Source: Nonomuraea jabiensis | Lineage (GTDB): Bacteria; Actinomycetota; Actinomycetes; Streptosporangiales; Streptosporangiaceae | NCBI RefSeq assembly: GCF_014204795.1 | Contig: NZ_JACHMB010000001.1 | Coordinates: 2,480,001 to 2,544,000 of the forward strand | Direction: 5' to 3' | DNA length: 64,000 bases | In this document: one piece after another, positions 58,174 to 64,000 of the stretch | How the letters are laid out: every line of letters begins with the position of its first letter | Numbering within the stretch: position 1 is the stretch's first letter | The notes under the pieces: model-generated | Told to the model about the DNA's origin: nothing | Databases searched by the model: none | What the model saw: only the letters and a program-made list of their open reading frames with translations | Made by a program: the position numbers and the translations under genes

Positions 58174-59432
58174 TGCCGTCCTTCCCCGTTCAGCCAGGCC
58201 GGGACGCGCCGTCCCGGCACCGGATCCATCAGGTCGGCCGCCGGTGAGCGGCCCGGTGTCACGTGCCGGTCGGCGAACGCGGCCACCTCGCCGACCAGGC
58301 CGGGGTCCGCGCCGAGGCGGGGCAGCGCCTCCAGCGCGGCGCGGAAGCACGCCTCGGCGGCCCGGGCCAGGCGCGGCTCGCTCAGCCCGCACCGCGCCGC
58401 GTCCCGCCACAGCTCCCGGCTCGGCGCCCGGCCGGGCCCCAGGTACGGCTCCACGGCGGCCAGCGCGGCGTCGGCGGCCCGGTCGTCGGCGACGAGGGCG
58501 TGGGTCACGGCCACGCACACCGGCCAGGCCGCCGGGTGCTGGGCGTCGAGGTAGCGGATCTCCAGCCAGCCCCTGGGCCGCACCGGAGGGAAGACCGTCG
58601 TGGCGTGGTAGGCCAGGTCGTCGGCGGTGGGGCGGCGCTCGCCGGCGCCGTTCAGCCAGTCGCGGAACGTCGAGCCGTCGCGGACCGGGCGACAGCGCTC
58701 CCCGTCCTCGCGCACCAGCATGAGCCGGGCGTCCAGCAGGTAGTCGGCCCAATCGGCGGCGGCGTCACCCGAGGCGGGCACGGGCGCGGTCCGGGTGCGG
58801 TCGAGGCGGTCCCAGACGGCCTGGCGGCCCGACATCCAGCCGCACGGCCGGCCGCCGCTGAGCGGCGAGTTGGCGAAGGCCGCCATCAGCACGGGACCGA
58901 GCGCGTGCGCCCGCTCCCAGCGGGCCTGCGGCTGGTCCCCGAGGTCCAGGTTGACCTGGACGGAGGCGGTCGAGCACATCATCAGCGCCCCGTACGGCTC
59001 GCCGAGGAACTCGGCCATGGCGTCGTACCTGGGCAGGCGGAGCTGGCGGCGGGCCGGGCGTACCGGGTCGAGGCCCACCCCGGCCAGCACCAGCCCCGCC
59101 GGGCGCAGGGCGGCGCGCACGGCGGAGACGTCGGCGGCCAGGCGGTCCAGCGCGTCCCGCAGCGGGGCCGCGGGGCCGGAGAGCTCGAGCTGCCCGCCCG
59201 GCTCGAACGTCACCCGGCTGCCGCCCGGCAGCGCCGGGACGGCCCGCTCGACCTCGGCCATCGGGACCTGCGCGGCCGCCGCCGCACGGTCGAAGACCAG
59301 GAACTCCAGCTCGACGCCCACCCGCTCGTCGGCGTCCGGATCCTGCGCGGCCGGCTGGAAGCAGCGGCGCGCGAAATCCGCCACCTCGGAGACGTCCCGC
59401 AGCGGCGTGCTCTCGGACGTCAGCCCGATCAT
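58170..59432 (-). CDS. egtA: EgtA, glutamate-cysteine ligase
   Basis: A 420-residue GCS2-type ligase that makes gamma-glutamylcysteine for ergothioneine. Motifs: GVELEFLVFD, FEPGGQLELSGP, MMCSTASVQVNLDLG and WLEIRYLDAQHP. First gene of the operon. ATG 59432 gives the best N-terminus; a GTG at 59456 is possible. Neither has a strong ribosome site. Confidence 0.93.
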   Translation of the reverse strand: MIGLTSESTPLRDVSEVADFARRCFQPAAQDPDADERVGVELEFLVFDRAAAAAQVPMAEVERAVPALPGGSRVTFEPGGQLELSGPAAPLRDALDRLAADVSAVRAALRPAGLVLAGVGLDPVRPARRQLRLPRYDAMAEFLGEPYGALMMCSTASVQVNLDLGDQPQARWERAHALGPVLMAAFANSPLSGGRPCGWMSGRQAVWDRLDRTRTAPVPASGDAAADWADYLLDARLMLVREDGERCRPVRDGSTFRDWLNGAGERRPTADDLAYHATTVFPPVRPRGWLEIRYLDAQHPAAWPVCVAVTHALVADDRAADAALAAVEPYLGPGRAPSRELWRDAARCGLSEPRLARAAEACFRAALEALPRLGADPGLVGEVAAFADRHVTPGRSPAADLMDPVPGRRVPAWLNGEGRQ

Positions 59433-59484
59433 CGTCGTGCTCTTCGCGTGGCGCACAGGTCTACAGACCCGCGAGGCGCGCGAA

Positions 59485-59537
59485 CGTTACAGGCGGATTT
59501 TCGTGTAACGGATCGGACGTGACCGGCACTAGGTCAC
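59485..59537 (+). promoter_or_regulatory. Two dyads in the divergent egtA promoter
   Basis: Dyad 1: CGTTACA (59485-59491) / TGTAACG (59504-59510), 12-base spacer. Dyad 2: GTGACC (59519-59524) / GGTCAC (59532-59537), ending directly before the plus-strand ATG at 59538. ACTAGGT within dyad 2 could serve as a -10 for leaderless transcription of that gene. Confidence 0.55.
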
Positions 59538-59861
59538 ATGGAGCGGGCAGCGGACGACCTCAGGTGCGACGACGTGCTGGAGCTGCTCACGGACTATCTG
59601 GAGATGGCCCTCCCGGCGCGGCGACGGCTGCTGGTCGCGGGCCATCTGGACGCCTGCCCGGCGTGTTCGGAGTGGCTGGCTCAGGTCCTCGCGACGATCG
59701 CGGCGCTCGGCTGCCTGCGCGACGACGTCATGCCGGCGCCGGTGCTCGCCGCGCTGCGGGCGAGCTTCCGGCCGGCCCCCGACTCACGACGCGACTCGCG
59801 ACGCGGCTCACGACGCGGCTCCGGACGCGACTCACGGCGCGACTCGCCACGCGGCTCATAA
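59538..59861 (+). CDS. Zinc-finger (zf-HC2) anti-sigma-like protein, soluble
   Basis: A 107-residue protein with the HxxxCxxC zinc-binding anti-sigma motif HLDACPACSEWL (about 36-47) preceded by DDVLELLTDYLEMAL. The C-terminal 25 residues are a repeat of SRRDSRRGS units. No membrane segment, so it would act as a cytoplasmic anti-sigma factor. It overlaps the convergent zf-HC2 gene by six bases. Divergent from egtA. Confidence 0.78.
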   Translation: MERAADDLRCDDVLELLTDYLEMALPARRRLLVAGHLDACPACSEWLAQVLATIAALGCLRDDVMPAPVLAALRASFRPAPDSRRDSRRGSRRGSGRDSRRDSPRGS

Positions 59862-60095
59862 CCGGCGTCGCTCGCGGAAGGCGGACATGAGCCGGTCGCG
59901 CATGTCGGCGGGCAGCTTCTCCGGAGGCGGGTCGCCGAGGGCGTCGATGGTCGCCCGGAACTGCTCGACGTAACGCTCGCACCCCTCACAGCAGGCCAGG
60001 TGCGCCCGCACGCCGTCGCGGGCGGGCCGGTCGAGGGCGTCCTCAAGGTAGGCGGTGATGAGTCCCGCCAGCTCGTCGCAGGTGAACCGCTTCAC
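59856..60095 (-). CDS. Zinc-finger (zf-HC2) anti-sigma factor
   Basis: A 79-residue protein, LAGLITAYLEDALDRPARDG then HLACCEGCERYVEQF with the HxxxCxxC motif. It lies 80 bases behind an ECF sigma gene on the same strand, the usual sigma/anti-sigma pairing. Soluble; it may respond to redox through the zinc cysteines. Confidence 0.85.
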   Translation of the reverse strand: MKRFTCDELAGLITAYLEDALDRPARDGVRAHLACCEGCERYVEQFRATIDALGDPPPEKLPADMRDRLMSAFRERRRL

Positions 60096-60174
60096 GACGT
60101 CGACCGCCCTTGCCTCTGGATATGAACCGTTTCACTTATTGTCGCCGCTTCGCCGCCCAGGAGAAGCCCACCGG

Positions 60175-60813
60175 CTACTCCGGCTGCTTCACGGACTCGA
60201 AATAGTCCGCCAGCCAGCCGCGCACGGCCGTGCGGGCGCGATGCAGCAGCACCCGCTGGTTGGCCTCGGAGATCTCCAGGATCTCGCACACCTCCTCGGA
60301 CGTGCACCCTTCCACGTCCCGCAAGGTGATCACGATCCGCTGCCGGGGAGGCAGCCTCGCCAGCCCCGCGGCGATCAGCCCGCGCACCTCCGAGGCGAGC
60401 GCCTCGCTCTCCGGCGTCGGCCAGGCCGCGGGGAGCTCCTTCCAGCCGCCCGGCAGCACCGCGTCGAAGCCCTGGTCCGCCACCGAGACGCCGTCGTGCT
60501 CGAAGGAGCTCCACGGCAGCGTACGGCTCTCGCGGGCGCCGCGCTTCTTCGCGGTGTTGATCAGGATGCGGTAGACCCACGTCTTGACCGACGAGCGGCT
60601 CTCGAACGCGTCGATCCCGCCGATCACCGCCAGCCACGTGTCCTGGACGACTTCCTCCGCGGAGTGGTCGGTGGACACGTAGGACCTGGCCACCCGCAGC
60701 ATGCCCCCGGACCAGGTGTCGAGCAGCGCCGCGAACATCGCCTCGTCCCCGGCGCGCAGGGCCGTGACGACGACGTCATCCGGGGGCAGCTCACCGCCCG
60801 CGAGAGACCCCAC
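60175..60813 (-). CDS. ECF RNA polymerase sigma factor
   Basis: A 212-residue sigma factor: region 2 about 20-85 (MFAALLDTWSGGMLRVARSY, AEEVVQDTWLAVIGGIDAFE), region 4 about 145-200 (LPPRQRIVITLRDVEGCTSE, EVCEILEISEANQRVLLHRA). GTG 60813 with GGAGGGAAG upstream is chosen; the frame is open to 60942 but gives no sigma-like sequence. Partner of the zf-HC2 protein downstream. Confidence 0.9.
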   Translation of the reverse strand: MGSLAGGELPPDDVVVTALRAGDEAMFAALLDTWSGGMLRVARSYVSTDHSAEEVVQDTWLAVIGGIDAFESRSSVKTWVYRILINTAKKRGARESRTLPWSSFEHDGVSVADQGFDAVLPGGWKELPAAWPTPESEALASEVRGLIAAGLARLPPRQRIVITLRDVEGCTSEEVCEILEISEANQRVLLHRARTAVRGWLADYFESVKQPE

Positions 60814-60993
60814 GATCGCTTCCCTCCGCTCGAACGCTGAACATCCATGGCATCGGGACCGATCGCCGGCCCTCGCCCGGGACATACCGCCCCACGCTAA
60901 TCCTTCCCACTGACGTTCTTCCGTCTCGGCGAGCGACCACAAGATGCGTATTTTTCGGATAAACAGGTCAGAAGCTTCCCAAAGGCGCAGTTC

Positions 60994-61179
60994 ATGACGT
61001 TGCGGGCCCGCGATCCCGTTACCTCAGGACCAGACTCCCAAGGTTCCGGACATCCGCGGCGCCACATCCTGGTGGAGATCCGGTCTCGGGGCGATAGTCG
61101 GCGTCATGTTCGATATCTCCCTCGACCCCAGTGCCCGCTTCGCCGTCCAAGGGGCCTGGGAATCCTGATGCCCGCCTGA
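60994..61179 (+). other. Possible small ORF or leader RNA in the intergenic stretch 60814-61368
   Basis: The 555 bases after the sigma start hold no recognised gene. An ATG at 60994 with AAAGG upstream gives a 61-residue Arg-rich frame; a second frame at 61106-61168 reads MFDISLDPSARFAVQGAWES. Either could be real or a relic; a terminator hairpin follows, which suggests some plus-strand transcript ends here. Confidence 0.25.
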
Positions 61180-61183
61180 ACCC

Positions 61184-61223
61184 GCCTCCTCCGGCGGCCA
61201 TGCCCGCGGCCGTCGGAGGAGGC
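61184..61223 (+). terminator. Hairpin in the sigma-factor upstream region
   Basis: Arms GCCTCCTCCGGCGGCC (61184-61199) and GGCCGTCGGAGGAGGC (61208-61223) pair with one G-T mismatch around eight bases. It separates the region near the sigma promoter from the secreted-paralogue genes. Confidence 0.7.
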
Positions 61224-61368
61224 ATGACGCCTGCTATGGGCCACGGGTTCACTTGCGGTTGATCAAAAAAGCTTGAGCGTCGCGTTCCGGGGTGGCTCGC
61301 GGCGCAGTCCCTCTCACGGAATTACTTTCCGTCATGGCATACATCTGTCTGTAACCGAGGGGGACTTC

Positions 61369-61767
61369 ATGCTCCGTCGTATCCTGGCGGGCGGGCTCGC
61401 TCTGTCCGCCACCGGTCTCGTCCTGGCCACCGGCTCCGCCGCGTCCGCCACGTCCGCCGACGAACTCAAGGCCCCGTACGCGCGGGCCGGGGCGGTCGTC
61501 GACGCGGACGGCAAGCTCAACCTGAGCAAGAACATCGTCGCGACCTGGCGGGCGGCCACCGGCAAGTACTGCGTGCAGGTCGCCCAAGACGTCGACGTCA
61601 CCGAGGCAGTCATCCAGATCACCGCGCGCCACGCGCTGCGACTGCCGCACATCGCCTTCCGGAACCCCTCGGCGACCTGCCACCGGGACAACACCATCAC
61701 GGTCAACGTCTTCAACCCCCACACGGCGCGGCTCGCCGACTCCGGTTTCGACCTCTCCATCTCCTGA
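61369..61767 (+). CDS. Secreted protein, paralogue 1 of a tandem pair
   Basis: A 132-residue exported protein: signal peptide 1-27 (LAGGLALSATGLVLATGSAA), then a domain with KAPYARAGAVVDADGKL, TWRAATGKYCVQV, ATCHRDNTITVNVF and ADSGFDLSIS. Two cysteines probably pair. GAGGGGG precedes the ATG. The next gene encodes a clear paralogue. Family unknown. Confidence 0.82.
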   Translation: MLRRILAGGLALSATGLVLATGSAASATSADELKAPYARAGAVVDADGKLNLSKNIVATWRAATGKYCVQVAQDVDVTEAVIQITARHALRLPHIAFRNPSATCHRDNTITVNVFNPHTARLADSGFDLSIS

Positions 61768-61788
61768 TCTGGCCCGAAGGGACAACCA

Positions 61789-62175
61789 ATGAAGAACATC
61801 AGGCGCATAGCCGCTGGGGTGCTCGCCGCAGTCGCCGTCCTGACGCCGATCGCCGCCCACGCGGACACGCCGTACGCCCAGGCGTCGGCCGAGGTGGACA
61901 TGGACGGCTCCCTGATCGAGGGCAGCCACGTCACCGAGGCGTGGCACCCGTACAGGGGCGTCTACTGCGTGGCCGTGGACGAGAGCGTCGACTTCACCGG
62001 CGCGGTGGCGATCCACGTCACGCCCATCGGCGAGTACGCCGCGCCGCGCTCGCTGTCCGTCGAGCTCAATCCGACGTCGGCCTGCGGCGAGCACCGCCTG
62101 GACACCATCGCCGTCTACAGCCAGGTCAGCTTCAGGGAGCGGGCCGACTCGGCGTTCTACCTGAGCGTCTCCTGA
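61789..62175 (+). CDS. Secreted protein, paralogue 2 of a tandem pair
   Basis: A 128-residue exported protein aligned with its neighbour throughout: PYAQASAEVDMDGSL, AWHPYRGVYCVAV, SACGEHRLDTIAVYS and ADSAFYLSVS. Signal peptide 1-25. Shares the two cysteines. It follows by 21 bases with a ribosome site (AAGGG), so the pair is co-transcribed and arose by tandem duplication. Role unknown. Confidence 0.82.
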   Translation: MKNIRRIAAGVLAAVAVLTPIAAHADTPYAQASAEVDMDGSLIEGSHVTEAWHPYRGVYCVAVDESVDFTGAVAIHVTPIGEYAAPRSLSVELNPTSACGEHRLDTIAVYSQVSFRERADSAFYLSVS

Positions 62176-62180
62176 CGCCC

Positions 62181-62218
62181 CAGGGCCGCGCGCGGTGAAC
62201 GCGATGCGCGCGGCCCTG
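62181..62218 (+). terminator. Terminator after the paralogue pair
   Basis: Perfect 13-base arms CAGGGCCGCGCGC (62181-62193) and GCGCGCGGCCCTG (62206-62218), five bases after the stop codon. Confidence 0.85.
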
Positions 62219-62396
62219 CCACCCGGCGCCGCGCAGGGCGTCGCCGAGGCGGCGCGGAGGAGTTACGCCGCATTTCCCGGCAAAAGCGCAGATCAGCGAC
62301 CTGCAGTCCGAGCGAATCCCCTCCGAAGCATCGTTGAATACAGCATCCTGGGCATGCCATCACGCTCACCCCGCCCCCTTCAGCCGAGGAGGTCGC

Positions 62397-63530
62397 GTGA
62401 CCCGGTACGCCATAGATCACAACCGCAACATGCTCATAGCCCAATGGGGCACCGGCATCGGCGACGTCGCCACCACCGTGGCCGACCTGCCCCGGGCCCG
62501 TTCCCCCTGGGACGCCCTGCGGCTGGCCACCTCCCTGACCGACCTGTCGCAGGCCTGCTGGCGCTGCTACACCCATCCGGCCAGCACCGCCGAGCGGCAC
62601 GGGCCCAACAGCCTGGGCTGGTACCGGCAGTGCGAACGCGACGCCTTCGCCGCCATCGTCCCCGCGCTGACCAGCCCGGGCCCTTCCATCGGCAGCCCCT
62701 TCCCCACGGCGACCACCAGGGTCGAGGACAGCGCCCATCGCGTCGGCCGTTCCCTGCGCGCCTTCGACCTCTCGCAGCTCACGGTCCGCATCATCACCGA
62801 GGTCACCGACGAGCTGGCCGCCATCGAGCAGGCCGAGCTCGGCGACCTGTCCGACCGCGCCCAGCAGGCCGTCGTCCTCAGCCGCGAGGACGCCTCCCCT
62901 CTCCAGATCGCCCAGGCCGACGGCCTGCTGCACCGGCACCCCTTCGGCCCCGAGGAGCTGTTCACCCACGTGGATCCGGCCGCGGCCGCCATCGCCGCCG
63001 CGCACTGGCTCTACGCGGCGGCCGCCACCACCGCGCGCCGCGCCGGGCTGCACCCGGCGCAGGTCGTGGCCCGGGTCGACGGCCTCAGGCCGCTCATCCA
63101 GGAGAGCCTCACCGAGATCGTGACCTCGATAGGCGCGGGCACGTCCCCGCGGCAGGCCGTCATGCCGATGATCCGCCACGCGCTGCACATCGCCGAGGGC
63201 AACCTCAGCGGCGTCACGGAGGCCAGATACCGCATCACCGCGGCCGAGGAGCTCGCCGAGCGGGCCCACGCCGACCACCCCGAGCTCGGGCTCGACTTCG
63301 ACGCCGTCTACCTGCCGATCACCCCGCTCGACCCCGCCCGCCCGGCCCTCGACCTGCTCGAGAACCTGCTGGAGGCCATCCACGGCTGCTGGCTGCTGGA
63401 CGTGCGGCGCGCGCACCCGCTGGGCACCCTCCTCGACGAGAGCACCGACCCGCTGCGGCGGGGCCCGGTCGAGGCGTTCCTGGCGGAGGTCCGGCAGGAG
63501 GCGGCCGTCCGCCGGGAGGACCTGCTGTAG
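62397..63530 (+). CDS. Cytoplasmic protein of unknown function
   Basis: A 377-residue, mostly helical protein without signal peptide or membrane segment. It begins VTRYAIDHNRNMLIAQWGTG and contains a Trp/Cys-rich LTDLSQACWRCYTH near residue 50 and a long helical middle (IITEVTDELAAIEQAELGDL). No catalytic motif is recognised. GTG 62397 has GGAGG directly upstream; an ATG at 62334 would add 21 residues without a ribosome site. Confidence 0.75.
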   Translation: MTRYAIDHNRNMLIAQWGTGIGDVATTVADLPRARSPWDALRLATSLTDLSQACWRCYTHPASTAERHGPNSLGWYRQCERDAFAAIVPALTSPGPSIGSPFPTATTRVEDSAHRVGRSLRAFDLSQLTVRIITEVTDELAAIEQAELGDLSDRAQQAVVLSREDASPLQIAQADGLLHRHPFGPEELFTHVDPAAAAIAAAHWLYAAAATTARRAGLHPAQVVARVDGLRPLIQESLTEIVTSIGAGTSPRQAVMPMIRHALHIAEGNLSGVTEARYRITAAEELAERAHADHPELGLDFDAVYLPITPLDPARPALDLLENLLEAIHGCWLLDVRRAHPLGTLLDESTDPLRRGPVEAFLAEVRQEAAVRREDLL

Positions 63531-63563
63531 CGGGCCGACAGTTACAGGCCTTTCGAAATGAGC

Positions 63564-63580
63564 CGGCCCCCTGGGGGCCG
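63564..63580 (+). terminator. GC-rich palindrome after the unknown gene
   Basis: CGGCCCCC - T - GGGGGCCG, perfect eight-base arms, 34 bases after the stop and 45 before the next start. Likely a terminator, possibly an operator for the lectin gene. Confidence 0.5.
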
Positions 63581-63624
63581 TTGGTTACTGTCGCTCTCCT
63601 TGATCACCTCACTGGGGGAGCAAC

Positions 63625-64000
63625 ATGCGAAAGATGTCGGCATACGTCGGAGCGCTGGCACTGGCGAGCGCGATGGTCGTGGGCTCGGTCGCGCCCTCCG
63701 CGTCGGCGGCGACGGCGGCCCACAGCGCCACGGCGGGCGTCGAGCGTACGACGTGGTTGAACCCGGGCCAGCTGCTCAAGGCGGGTGACTCCGTACGGTC
63801 GTCCGGTGGCGACTACGTCCTGCAGCAGCAGGCCGACGGAAACCTGGTCATGTACCGGGGCACCACGGCGCTGTGGAGCAGCCAGACCGGCGACAGCCCC
63901 GGCGCGTTCGCCGCCATGCAGGAGGACGGGAACCTGGTCGTCTACCGCGGCAAGACCCCGCTGTGGGCCTCGAACACCGACACCCCCGGCGCCCGCCTGG
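63625..64000 (+). CDS. Secreted bulb-type (mannose-binding) lectin-domain protein, 5' part
   Basis: At least 125 residues, cut by the window end. Signal peptide 1-28, then B-lectin repeats with the carbohydrate motif QxDxNxVxY in the forms QQADGNLVMYRG and MQEDGNLVVYRG, each followed by ALWSSQT or PLWASNT. GGGGGAG precedes ATG 63625. The C-terminal part lies outside the window. Confidence 0.88.
   Translation, partial: MRKMSAYVGALALASAMVVGSVAPSASAATAAHSATAGVERTTWLNPGQLLKAGDSVRSSGGDYVLQQQADGNLVMYRGTTALWSSQTGDSPGAFAAMQEDGNLVVYRGKTPLWASNTDTPGARL

Noticed and set aside
1..64000. tRNA or rRNA genes, prophage, complete insertion sequences, integrase or attachment sites
   Set aside because: None was recognised when reading the window; the remnants at 4.1, 7.3, 22.1, 29.1 and 46.0 kb show deletion scars but no flanking inverted repeats or transposase motifs.

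Overview
This 64 kb window comes from a high-GC actinomycete. Codon third positions are almost all G or C. The gene content includes SapA-like domains, an S-adenosyl methyltransferase of the PF04672 type, zinc-finger anti-sigma/ECF pairs, actinobacterial lasso-peptide relics, ergothioneine synthesis and a CelR/CebR-type operator. A Streptosporangiales-like organism (Nonomuraea and relatives) fits best, but that is inference from gene content only. No tRNA, rRNA, CRISPR array, complete insertion sequence or prophage was seen.

Layout. 0-4 kb: secreted cell-wall hydrolases (an M23 peptidase and an amidase) that share a duplicated SapA-like C-terminal domain. 4.1-6.3 kb: decayed gene pieces, then a MerR regulator divergent from a ribosomal protein L11 paralogue that lacks the prolines bound by thiopeptides, then a HIT hydrolase. 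6.5-7.9 kb: a small secreted protein and the collapsed remains of a lasso-peptide cluster (leader, cyclase and B2 protease pieces). 7.9-11.5 kb: a NarL-type two-component pair, a small membrane protein and an expansin-like protein with a CBM2. 11.6-17.4 kb: a ROK regulator divergent from a ribose-type ABC importer, a D-tagatose/D-allulose 3-epimerase-family enzyme and a sugar/nucleoside kinase-like protein, probably a rare-ketose pathway. 17.4-22.2 kb: an aromatic amino-acid ammonia-lyase divergent from a flavin oxidoreductase and an AMP-forming ligase. 22.3-24.7 kb: a DUF998 membrane protein, a DGPF-domain protein and an ECF42-type sigma factor. 24.7-28.9 kb: a LacI-controlled CUT1 sugar importer.

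29-42.6 kb is mixed: a cold-shock gene with a hairpin in its leader, a secreted serine hydrolase, a metzincin-like protein, an ABC exporter, a PI-PLC-like secreted enzyme, a second two-component system with paired upstream dyads, an aldo/keto reductase and a valine-dehydrogenase-like enzyme. 42.9-45.9 kb holds a complete, translationally coupled pqqABCDE operon. After a short stretch of regulator fragments comes a secreted sugar dehydrogenase of the soluble PQQ-enzyme fold (47.3-49.4 kb) with a Tat-exported TIM-barrel partner, so cofactor synthesis and a likely user lie side by side. 49.5-53.8 kb: a TetR/membrane protein pair, a photolyase, a methyltransferase and an anti-sigma-like ATPase whose leader holds a perfect CelR box. 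53.9-59.4 kb is a full egtABCDE ergothioneine operon. 59.5-60.8 kb has two zinc-finger anti-sigma proteins and an ECF sigma factor. 61.4-64 kb carries tandem secreted paralogues, an unknown 377-residue protein and the start of a B-lectin protein.

The observations most worth following are the MerR-L11 pair, the lasso relic, the CelR box in front of a regulatory ATPase, the ammonia-lyase locus with its perfect operator-like palindrome, and the PQQ/PQQ-enzyme neighbourhood. All family calls come from reading motifs by eye; none was tested by a database search.
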